Below, piece after piece: positions 1-5,025 of a stretch of DNA of 5,089 bases. The stretch is from Sphingomonadales bacterium UBA6157 (GTDB lineage Bacteria; Pseudomonadota; Alphaproteobacteria; Sphingomonadales; Sphingomonadaceae), in NCBI GenBank assembly GCA_002423025.1, contig DIUN01000025.1, positions 8,396-13,484 of the forward strand, given 5' to 3'. How positions within the stretch are numbered: the stretch's first letter is position 1; every line of letters starts with the position of its first letter. Position numbers and translations under genes: made by a program. The notes beneath the pieces were generated by a model. That model was not told the origin of the DNA. It saw nothing but the letters and a program-made list of their open reading frames with translations, and did not search any database.

Positions 1-698
1 TCCTGCTGCGGATGCTTGCGCCCGCCCTGCGGCGGCACGGAGGCCGTGGTGCCTTCCATGATCTTGAGCAGCGCCTGCTGGACGCCCTCGCCCGAAACGT
101 CGCGGGTGATCGAGGGGTTGTCGGCCTTGCGTGAAATCTTGTCGATTTCATCGATGTAGACGATGCCGCGCTGTGCCCGCTCGACGTTGTAGTCGCTGGC
201 CTGCAGCAGCTTGAGAATGATGTTCTCCACATCCTCGCCCACATAGCCGGCTTCCGTCAGCGTCGTGGCGTCCGCCATGGTGAACGGCACATCGAGGATG
301 CGCGCCAGCGTCTGGGCCAGCAGCGTCTTGCCGCAGCCGGTGGGGCCAACGAGCAGGATGTTGGACTTGGCAAGCTCCACCTCGGCACCCTTGCCGCCAT
401 GGTTGAGCCGCTTGTAATGGTTGTGCACCGCCACGGAGAGCACGCGCTTGGCGTGGTTCTGGCCGATCACATAATCGTCCAGCACCTTGCAGATCTCGCG
501 CGGCGTCGGCACGTCGCCGGATTTCTTCACCAGCGCCGTCTTGGTCTCTTCCCGGATGATGTCGTTGCAGAGTTCGACACACTCGTCGCAGATGAACACG
601 GTGGGGCCAGCGATGAGCTTCCTCACCTCATGCTGACTCTTGCCGCAGAAGCTGCAGTACAGGGTGCTCTTCGAATCACCGCCACTCAGCTTGGTCAT
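1..698 (-). CDS. clpX: ATP-dependent Clp protease ATP-binding subunit ClpX, N-terminal part (cut by window edge)
   Basis: ClpX is the hexameric AAA+ unfoldase that recognises tagged or damaged proteins in the cytoplasm, unfolds them with ATP and threads them into ClpP. The visible 232 codons start at ATG 698-696 and run off the left edge. E. coli ClpX has 424 residues, so a little over half is present. A zinc-binding domain comes first, with Cys15, Cys18, Cys37 and Cys40 (CSFC and CDEC). The AAA+ module follows, with Walker A GPTGCGKT at 118-125, pore-loop-1 GYVGED at 151-156, Walker B IVYIDEIDK at 179-187 and the RKH substrate-gripping loop at 227-229. The last visible residues are HPQQ. Sensor motifs and the ClpP-docking IGF loop would lie outside. 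A Shine-Dalgarno AGAGG sits 7 bases before the ATG (706-710). The gene follows clpP in the same direction after 139 bases and has a candidate promoter of its own. The reading frame is clean and I have no doubt about identity. Confidence 0.98.
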   Translation of the reverse strand, partial: MTKLSGGDSKSTLYCSFCGKSQHEVRKLIAGPTVFICDECVELCNDIIREETKTALVKKSGDVPTPREICKVLDDYVIGQNHAKRVLSVAVHNHYKRLNHGGKGAEVELAKSNILLVGPTGCGKTLLAQTLARILDVPFTMADATTLTEAGYVGEDVENIILKLLQASDYNVERAQRGIVYIDEIDKISRKADNPSITRDVSGEGVQQALLKIMEGTTASVPPQGGRKHPQQ

Positions 699-724
699 GG
701 CTTTACCTCTCTCGCTCGATTGCG

Positions 725-754
725 AGTGTAGCTTTCATTGGACGCCTGCCGCAA
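725..754 (-). promoter_or_regulatory. candidate sigma-70-type promoter of clpX
   Basis: On the minus strand a TTGCGG (749-754) is followed after 18 bases by TACACT (725-730). Each hexamer keeps the most important positions of the sigma-70 consensus (TTG at -35; T, A, A, T at -10). Transcription would start near 718, giving a leader of about 20 bases that includes the clpX Shine-Dalgarno. The same nine-base string CTTGCGGCA heads the clpP promoter candidate. The assignment rests on pattern matching alone, and an RpoH reading of the CTTG box is possible but has no good -10 box to support it. Confidence 0.4.
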
Positions 755-777
755 GGCCGGGCGCGCACACAGGCGTC
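741..777. repeat. 8-bp inverted repeat around the clpX -35 region
   Basis: GACGCCTG at 741-748 and its perfect reverse complement CAGGCGTC at 770-777 are separated by 21 bases. The candidate clpX -35 box (749-754) lies just inside the left arm, so a protein bound to both arms, or a hairpin, could affect clpX initiation. No T-run follows on either strand, so it does not look like an intrinsic terminator. The regulatory role is inferred from position only. Confidence 0.5.
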
Positions 778-789
778 ACATTATCGCAA

Positions 790-804
790 CAGACAGGGTG
801 TCTG
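790..804. repeat. 6-bp-arm inverted repeat between clpP and clpX
   Basis: CAGACA (790-795) and TGTCTG (799-804) are separated by three G residues on the plus strand. A competing pairing, ACAGGG at 793-798 with CCCTGT at 809-814, overlaps it. It lies 34 bases past the clpP stop codon on the minus strand. There is no T-run, so at most it is a weak or Rho-assisted 3' end for clpP, or a stabilising hairpin within a clpP-clpX transcript. Confidence 0.35.
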
Positions 805-837
805 CCGGCCCTGTGCATACCGGTTTCCCGGCGCGGC

Positions 838-1470
838 TCAGGCAGCCTGCAGCGCTTCACCGTCCGTCGGCAGCGGCCGCTTCTCGGCCACTTCGTCGAT
901 CAGGCCGAACACCTTGGCCTCCTCGGCGGAGAGGAACTTGTCCCGCTCCATCGAGCGCTCGATCATGTCGATATCCTGGCCCGTGTGCTTCACATAGAGC
1001 TCGTTGAGCGTCTGGCGGATGCGCAGGATCTCGCGCGCCTGGATCTCGATGTCGGTCGCCTGCCCCTGGGCACCGCCGGAGGGCTGGTGGATCATGATGC
1101 GGGCGTGCTTGAGCGCCGTGCGCATCCCCGGCTCACCGGCGGCGAGCAGGAAGCTGCCCATCGAGGCGGCCTGGCCGATGCACACCGTGGCAACGCGCGG
1201 GCGGATGTACTGCATGGTGTCATAGATCGCCATTCCGGCCGTCACCACACCGCCCGGCGAGTTGATGTACATGTAGATGTCCTTCTTCGGGTTCTCCGAT
1301 TCCAGGAACAGCAACTGGGCGACGATGACAGAGGCCATATGGTCCTCCACTTGGCCGGTCACGAACACGATCCGCTCACGCAGCAGCCGCGAATAAATGT
1401 CGAACGAGCGCTCACCACGGTTCGAGGTCTCGATGACCATCGGGATAAGGCCGGCGTGAATATCAAGCAT
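838..1470 (-). CDS. clpP: ATP-dependent Clp protease proteolytic subunit ClpP
   Basis: ClpP is the serine peptidase that forms a two-ring, 14-subunit degradation chamber in the cytoplasm and works with ClpX (and ClpA) to degrade unfolded or tagged proteins. The product has 210 residues, the usual size (207 in E. coli). The catalytic triad is intact: Ser103 in GQAASMG, His128 in MIHQPSGG and Asp177 in ERDKFLSA. The spacings of 25 and 49 residues are the same as in E. coli (Ser111, His136, Asp185). Other family blocks are NRGERSFDIYSRLL near the N-terminus and INSPGG at 70-74. The ATG at 1470 was chosen because GGAG sits 6 bases before it. The in-frame ATG at 1482 has no Shine-Dalgarno and would add only METQ, and the longer upstream open frame does not resemble ClpP. 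The last residues (GEALQAA) are encoded by DNA with an 18-base exact match inside tig. clpX follows 139 bases downstream in the same direction. Confidence 0.98.
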   Translation of the reverse strand: MLDIHAGLIPMVIETSNRGERSFDIYSRLLRERIVFVTGQVEDHMASVIVAQLLFLESENPKKDIYMYINSPGGVVTAGMAIYDTMQYIRPRVATVCIGQAASMGSFLLAAGEPGMRTALKHARIMIHQPSGGAQGQATDIEIQAREILRIRQTLNELYVKHTGQDIDMIERSMERDKFLSAEEAKVFGLIDEVAEKRPLPTDGEALQAA

Positions 1471-1476
1471 TTGTGT

Positions 1477-1480
1477 CTCC
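1477..1480 (-). promoter_or_regulatory. Shine-Dalgarno site deciding the clpP start
   Basis: GGAG on the minus strand lies 6 bases before ATG 1470-1468. It overlaps the codons that would follow the alternative ATG at 1482, which itself has no purine-rich site upstream. This favours the shorter N-terminus MLDIHAG over METQMLDIHAG. Confidence 0.7.
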
Positions 1481-1491
1481 ATGGATATCGC

Positions 1492-1504
1492 AACGTCGGA
1501 CGTT
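1492..1504. promoter_or_regulatory. perfect palindrome AACGTC-N-GACGTT near the clpP transcription start; possible operator
   Basis: AACGTC (1492-1497) and GACGTT (1499-1504) form a perfect two-fold symmetric site with one central base. It lies between the candidate clpP -10 box (1514-1519) and the clpP start codon (1470), next to the expected transcription start. This is the classic place for a repressor site, and in RNA it would be too tight to fold well, so a DNA-binding dimer is the more natural reader. No known operator is matched with certainty. Confidence 0.45.
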
Positions 1505-1513
1505 TCAGCGCAT

Positions 1514-1543
1514 ATTTCAAGCCTCCCCGCCACATTGCCGCAA
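1514..1543 (-). promoter_or_regulatory. candidate clpP promoter
   Basis: On the minus strand TTGCGG (1538-1543) is followed after 18 bases by TGAAAT (1514-1519), which matches four of six -10 consensus positions. The predicted start near 1507 gives a leader of about 37 bases. The -35 box and its flanks (CTTGCGGCA) are identical to those of the clpX candidate promoter, with the same spacer length. That agreement is the main support, since neither -10 box is strong. Confidence 0.35.
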
Positions 1544-1569
1544 GCAGGAGTGTGTACAAGCCCGGAAGG

Positions 1570-1602
1570 GCAGCGAGCATGCTGCCGAAATGCCGCCATT
1601 TC
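1570..1602. repeat. two adjacent inverted repeats in the divergent intergenic region
   Basis: GCAGC (1570-1574) pairs with GCTGC (1581-1585) around a 6-base loop. One base further, GAAATG (1587-1592) pairs perfectly with CATTTC (1597-1602) around CCGC. They sit between the divergently transcribed clpP and membrane-protein genes, upstream of the clpP promoter candidate. Function is unknown; binding sites for regulators of either gene are possible. Confidence 0.4.
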
Positions 1603-1631
1603 CACACCAGATCGGTTGCATCTCGCGGAAA

Positions 1632-1652
1632 ACGGCGTGGGCGCCATGCCGT
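1632..1652. repeat. 9-bp-arm hairpin upstream of the membrane-protein gene
   Basis: ACGGCGTGG (1632-1640) pairs with CCATGCCGT (1644-1652) around a GCG loop. Eight of nine pairs are Watson-Crick and the ninth would be a G-U wobble in plus-strand RNA. It ends 41 bases before the chosen start codon of the membrane protein. If transcription begins upstream it would form in the 5' leader. No T-run follows on the plus strand, so it is not a clear attenuator. Confidence 0.4.
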
Positions 1653-1693
1653 CCCGTTGCTACGCCTTCAGCCGACAGTGTAGCGGGGGCAAC

Positions 1694-3262
1694 ATGTTGA
1701 TTCGAGGTCGAGACATTGCGGCGCAACGCCGGCCCGCCGGCGGGCCGGTGTCGCAGGCCCTGCTCATCCTGCTCGCTGCGCTGCTGCTGTCCTGGCCGCT
1801 GGTTGCCAATCGCACCGCCATCCTGTTTCCAGACAGCGTGGCCTTTTTCGTCGCCGGCCGAAAAATGGTCAAGATCGCCTCGGACCAGCTGCTGCCCGAA
1901 GCCCCGGCCACCTCGGCCAACACCGGGGCCGCGCCCGACCCGCAGCCAAGGGTGAACACCGCACCGCTTGTCCATCGCTCCCCTTATTACAGCTTGATGG
2001 CATGGCTCGGGCGGCTTGCCAGTGGCGATCTTGCCGGCGCGGCCATGCTGCAATTGCTCTGGGTTGCCGCCGCCGTGGTGCTGGCCCTGCCCCGTCTCGG
2101 CATCACTGGCTGGTGGCCACGGGCTGCCACGGTCGCAGCCCTGGCGGTTGCCACGCCTTTGGGGTTTTACAGCGCCGTGGCACTTCCGGATGTGTTCAGC
2201 GGCTTCCTGGTACTGTCGCTGGCAATGCTTTTGCTTGGCAGCCCGCGGCGCTGGGCAGAGCAGGGTTTCTGGGCCTTCAGCCTTGTCGCGAGTGCGGTTT
2301 TCCATACCGCCTTTCTGCTGACCGGCGTTGCTCTGCTGGCAGTGCTGCTGGCATGGCTGTGGCGCGGTGCATCAGCGCTGCCGAACCAGGTGCTGCGCAA
2401 CCGGGTGCTGTTGGTGGCGGCCCTGCTCGGGGTGGCTGCAGCCGGCCACAGCATCGCCAAGGTTGCCAGCGAGCGGAGCGTCGGCAAATCCCTGGAGCAG
2501 CCGCCGTTCCTGCTGGCCCGGATGATCGGCGACGGCACTGCCGGCAAGGTGCTGCGTGCGGAATGTGCGCGTACGGACTATGCGACCTGCCGGTACCTCC
2601 CGGCGCTGCCGATGACAGAAAATGACATGCTGTGGCACGGAACCCGGCAAACCCCCTGGGTGAGGCTGCCGCCAGCCGAACGCGCGAGATTGCGCGCCGA
2701 GCAGGGTATCTTCATGCGCATCGTTGCAGAACGGCACTTGCCCGAGCAGGTTGCGATATCGCTGGGCAACGCCCTCCGCCAACTCGCGACCGTGCATCTG
2801 CTGTCCTTCAGCCCGCGCCCCATCCTGCCCGTTCTGCTGCAGGCCAGCGGCATGCGCGCCGAGCTTGCAGAGATGCGCGCCAGCCGCATCTGGACAAACA
2901 GCTTCCCGCTGGCGGCGCTGGGCGGTGGATGGGGCTTTGTCTATGGAGCCGCTGCACTGCTCAGCGTCCTGGCGCTCGCCATGCCAGGCCGGGTCGCGCT
3001 GTGGCTTGGCTTGCCCGTTGAGCGGGTCCGCCAGGCGCTGCGCTCCCCTGTTGCCGGCGCCGTTGCCATCCTGCTGCTGGGCCTGCTGTTCAACGCCGGC
3101 ATCAACGGCGTGCTCTCGACAGTCGTGGGGCGCTACCAGGGCCGCATGTCCTGGCTGGCGCTGCTGGGCGCGATCGTGCTGGCCAACCAGCTCTGGCAGC
3201 TGCGCAAGGCAGCACAGGCGGGTGCCGAGCCTGCCCCTGCGGGCGTGATCCCGGCATCCTGA
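1694..3262 (+). CDS. polytopic inner-membrane protein of unknown function, glycosyltransferase-C-like layout
   Basis: I do not recognise a named gene. The 522-residue product begins with a short basic segment and has about eight or nine hydrophobic segments, roughly at 21-38, 113-133, 143-160, 163-181, 194-222 (possibly two), 236-252, 409-428, 454-470 and 484-500. A long hydrophilic stretch at about 253-405 holds Cys291 and Cys299. Conserved-looking blocks are FPDS (45-48) just after the first membrane segment, HRSPYYSLMAW (94-104), ALPDVFSGF (163-171) and GRYQGRMSWL (479-488) before the last segment. An acidic residue in the first extracytoplasmic loop of a many-pass protein is typical of GT-C lipid-linked glycosyltransferases, but that link is inference. 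The ATG at 1694 was chosen because a weak GGGGG (1685-1689) lies 4 bases before it and translation reaches the first membrane segment promptly. GTG 1748 and ATG 1646 are alternatives. The gene is divergent from clpP and convergent with tig. Confidence 0.85.
   Translation: MLIRGRDIAAQRRPAGGPVSQALLILLAALLLSWPLVANRTAILFPDSVAFFVAGRKMVKIASDQLLPEAPATSANTGAAPDPQPRVNTAPLVHRSPYYSLMAWLGRLASGDLAGAAMLQLLWVAAAVVLALPRLGITGWWPRAATVAALAVATPLGFYSAVALPDVFSGFLVLSLAMLLLGSPRRWAEQGFWAFSLVASAVFHTAFLLTGVALLAVLLAWLWRGASALPNQVLRNRVLLVAALLGVAAAGHSIAKVASERSVGKSLEQPPFLLARMIGDGTAGKVLRAECARTDYATCRYLPALPMTENDMLWHGTRQTPWVRLPPAERARLRAEQGIFMRIVAERHLPEQVAISLGNALRQLATVHLLSFSPRPILPVLLQASGMRAELAEMRASRIWTNSFPLAALGGGWGFVYGAAALLSVLALAMPGRVALWLGLPVERVRQALRSPVAGAVAILLLGLLFNAGINGVLSTVVGRYQGRMSWLALLGAIVLANQLWQLRKAAQAGAEPAPAGVIPAS
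1729..1748. repeat. perfect 20-bp GC-only palindrome within the first codons of the membrane-protein gene
   Basis: Ten bases, CCGGCCCGCC, are followed immediately by their exact reverse complement. The site starts 35 bases after the ATG at 1694 and falls on codons 12-18 (RRPAGGP). It could form a very stable cruciform or hairpin that hinders early translation. If translation instead starts at GTG 1748, whose first base is the last base of the palindrome, the palindrome would be an untranslated leader or operator element. Confidence 0.6.
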
Positions 3263-3277
3263 CGACAGCACAGGAAA

Positions 3278-3313
3278 ATGCCCCGCCGGGGCCTATCGGC
3301 GCCAGCGGGGCAT
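3278..3313 (-). terminator. probable intrinsic terminator of tig (hairpin usable from both sides)
   Basis: ATGCCCCGC (3278-3286) and GCGGGGCAT (3305-3313) are perfect 9-base arms around an 18-base loop, with a competing inner pairing GCCCC-GCC-GGGGC at 3280-3292. Read on the minus strand, the stem ends in ...GGGGCATTTTCC, giving a short T-run as expected for a Rho-independent terminator about 65 bases past the tig stop. On the plus strand the hairpin follows the membrane-protein stop by 15 bases but lacks a T-run, so it would act more weakly in that direction. Confidence 0.65.
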
Positions 3314-3339
3314 GATCGCAATTCCAGTTGGAACGTATC

Positions 3340-3363
3340 GCCGCCACGCTGCCGTGAGGCGGC
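3340..3363. repeat. GC-rich hairpin just past the tig stop codon
   Basis: GCCGCC (3340-3345) pairs with GGCGGC (3358-3363), and inside it ACG (3346-3348) pairs with CGT (3353-3355) around CTGC, leaving a GA bulge. It lies 16 bases after the tig stop on the minus strand, without a T-run. It may protect the 3' end of the tig mRNA; it is less likely than the 3278-3313 hairpin to be the terminator. Confidence 0.35.
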
Positions 3364-3379
3364 GCAGCAGGCACGCCAC

Positions 3380-4981
3380 TTATTCGGCGGCTGGCTTCTT
3401 GGCAGCCTTCTTCGGCTTGGCAGGGGCTGCTTCGGCATCAGCCGGAGCCGCTTCAGCCTTGGCGGCCTTCGGCTTGGCAGCCTTCTTCACCGGAGCTTCC
3501 TCAGCGGCAGCGGCTTCAGCAGCCGGCGCGGCCTCGGCCTTGGCGGCCTTGGGCTTGGCAGCGGCCTTCTTGGCCTTGGCCGGAGCGGCATGATCATGGT
3601 CGTGGTCATGGTCGCAGTTCGGGCCATGGACATGGCCGCCGGCACCCGGCGTCTCGTCTTCGTCCTCGATCGCGGCTTCCAGCTCGGCGCGGCTCACGGC
3701 GCGCTCGAGAATCTCGGCCTGGCCGAGGAGGAAATCGACAACCTTGTCCTCATACAGTGGCGCGCGCAGCTGGGCGGCAGCCATCGGGTTCTCCTGGAAG
3801 AACTTGACGACCTTGGCCTGCTCGCCCGGATAGCGCGAAGCTTCCTGGCCGATCAGGCGGTTCATTTCCGCAGCGGTCACGGTGATGCTGTTGCGCTGGC
3901 CGATCTCGCTCAGCAGCAGGCCGAGGCGCACGCGGCGCTCGGCGATGCGGCGATAATCTTCGCGCTCGGCTTCCAGGCCGGCGGCGGCAGCGGCTGGGTC
4001 GGCATCGCGGCCGGCTTCCTGCTGCAGCTGCGCCCAGATCTGCTCGAACTCGCTGGCCACCATCGATTCGGGCACTTCGAAATCATGGCGTGACGCCAGG
4101 GTGTCGAGCAGCTTGCGCTTCATATGGGTGCGGGTGAGGCCGCCCAGTTCGGCTTCGATCTGGTCCTTGAGGATTTCCTTCAGCGCATCGAGCGAATCGA
4201 TACCGAGGCCCTTGGCGAACTCATCGTCCATGGCGGTTTCCACCGGCGTCTCGACGCCCTGCACGACAATGGCGAACTCGGCGGGCTGGCCCTTCAGGTC
4301 AGCGACATTGTAATCGTCAGGGAAGGTCACCTTGATAACGCGCTCGTCATTGGCCTTGGCGCCGATCAGCTGGTCCTCGAAGCCGGGGATCAGCATCCCC
4401 GAGCCGATGGTGACGCGCATGCCTTCGCCCTTGCCGCCGTCAAAGAGCTCGCCGTTCACACGGCCCTCGAAATCGATGACAACGGTGTCGCCGGTCTTGG
4501 CCTTGTACTTGGCCGCGGCAGGCTCGGTGCGCTGCTGCTGGCCGGCAAGGCGCTGCAGCATCTCGTTCATCACATCATCATCGGCAGGCACGACCAGCTT
4601 CTCAAGGCTGAGGCCTTCGATCTTGACGTCCTCGACGGTGGGCAGAATCTCGAGCGCAACCTTGAAGGAAACGTCCTCGCCCTCGGCGGCATCGCCTTCC
4701 AGATCAACCTGCGGCTGGGTGGCCGGGCGCAGCTGGCGCTCGCTGAGCAGCAGCTGCACGCCATCGCTCACGGCTGCCTGCAGCGCTTCACCGCGCAGCG
4801 CTTCGCCATGCATCTTGCGCACGAGATTCGCCGGCACCTTGCCTGGGCGGAAGCCCGGCATGCGAATCTGCTTGCTGACCTCGGCCAACCGAACATCGAT
4901 TCGGGCGGCAAGGGCAGCGGCCGGAATCACCAGCGAATACTCGCGGCGAAGGCCCTGGTTCAGCGTCTCGGCAATCTGCAT
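3380..4981 (-). CDS. tig: trigger factor (ribosome-associated chaperone and peptidyl-prolyl isomerase) with long His- and Lys-rich tail
   Basis: Trigger factor binds at the ribosome exit tunnel, shields nascent chains and can catalyse prolyl cis-trans isomerisation in the cytoplasm. The product has 533 residues against 432 in E. coli. The N-terminal ribosome-binding domain covers about 1-115, with the signature GFRPGKVP at 43-50. An FKBP-type isomerase domain follows at about 160-245 (GDTVVIDFEG, then LIPGFEDQLIGA). The helical substrate-cradling C-domain runs to about 440. The extra tail has an acidic linker, a His/Asp stretch with one Cys (450-464, including four DH pairs), then about 69 residues of Ala, Lys, Pro and Glu in which AKPKAAKAEAAPA occurs twice (475-487 and 502-514). 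The ATG at 4981 gives the family N-terminus MQIAETLNQGL, although only a poor GAG lies upstream. The gene starts 44 bases after a co-directional tRNA-Leu. Identity is certain; the role of the tail is not. Confidence 0.98.
   Translation of the reverse strand: MQIAETLNQGLRREYSLVIPAAALAARIDVRLAEVSKQIRMPGFRPGKVPANLVRKMHGEALRGEALQAAVSDGVQLLLSERQLRPATQPQVDLEGDAAEGEDVSFKVALEILPTVEDVKIEGLSLEKLVVPADDDVMNEMLQRLAGQQQRTEPAAAKYKAKTGDTVVIDFEGRVNGELFDGGKGEGMRVTIGSGMLIPGFEDQLIGAKANDERVIKVTFPDDYNVADLKGQPAEFAIVVQGVETPVETAMDDEFAKGLGIDSLDALKEILKDQIEAELGGLTRTHMKRKLLDTLASRHDFEVPESMVASEFEQIWAQLQQEAGRDADPAAAAAGLEAEREDYRRIAERRVRLGLLLSEIGQRNSITVTAAEMNRLIGQEASRYPGEQAKVVKFFQENPMAAAQLRAPLYEDKVVDFLLGQAEILERAVSRAELEAAIEDEDETPGAGGHVHGPNCDHDHDHDHAAPAKAKKAAAKPKAAKAEAAPAAEAAAAEEAPVKKAAKPKAAKAEAAPADAEAAPAKPKKAAKKPAAE
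3440..3559 (-). repeat. duplicated Lys/Ala-rich segment in the tig tail
   Basis: The 13-residue unit AKPKAAKAEAAPA is encoded at 3521-3559 (residues 475-487) and again at 3440-3478 (residues 502-514), offset by 81 bases. The two DNA copies differ at several synonymous positions, so the duplication is old or the peptide is selected. Such repeats resemble the C-terminal tails of bacterial histone-H1-like proteins. Confidence 0.75.
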
Positions 4982-5025
4982 CTGTCTATACTCGTTCGCT
5001 ATGAGCCGCGGGGCGGCGGCGGCAT
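4982..5025 (-). other. tRNA-Leu to tig spacer
   Basis: This 44-base gap has no T-rich terminator after the tRNA and no convincing -35 box for tig. A TATAGA (4985-4990 on the minus strand) is -10-like but sits only 3 bases before the tig ATG, so a start from it would give a nearly leaderless mRNA. A GC-only stretch (5005-5023) with GCC triplets can fold GCCGC with GCGGC. The simplest reading is that the tRNA and tig share a transcript and tRNA 3' processing releases the tig mRNA. Confidence 0.4.

Noticed and set aside
1495..1521. CTTGAAA on the minus strand (1515-1521) as a heat-shock -35 box for clpP
   Set aside because: No CCCCAT-like or CTATAT-like -10 element lies at a proper distance downstream; the string is better explained as part of the candidate -10 region of a promoter further upstream.
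1471..1647. N-terminal extension of ClpP up to the ATG at 1647
   Set aside because: The added residues do not resemble ClpP, would make the protein about 60 residues too long, and the ATG at 1470 has a well-placed GGAG.
640..1683. Long plus-strand open frame opposite clpX start and clpP
   Set aside because: It lies over the clpP gene, whose catalytic triad is intact on the minus strand, and its His/Arg-rich translation is the usual antisense product of GC-rich codons.
1517..2305. 262-codon minus-strand open frame overlapping the membrane-protein gene
   Set aside because: Its translation is rich in Gly, Gln and Arg without domain motifs, while the plus strand shows regular membrane segments and conserved-looking blocks.
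3323..3334. Near-palindrome TTCCAGTTGGAA-like sequence between the convergent genes
   Set aside because: The 5-base arms with a 2-base centre are too short to fold and are expected by chance in a window of this size.
3278..4093. 271-codon plus-strand open frame opposite the tig C-terminal part
   Set aside because: Its Gly/Leu/Ser repeats are the reverse-strand image of the Ala/Lys-rich trigger factor tail.
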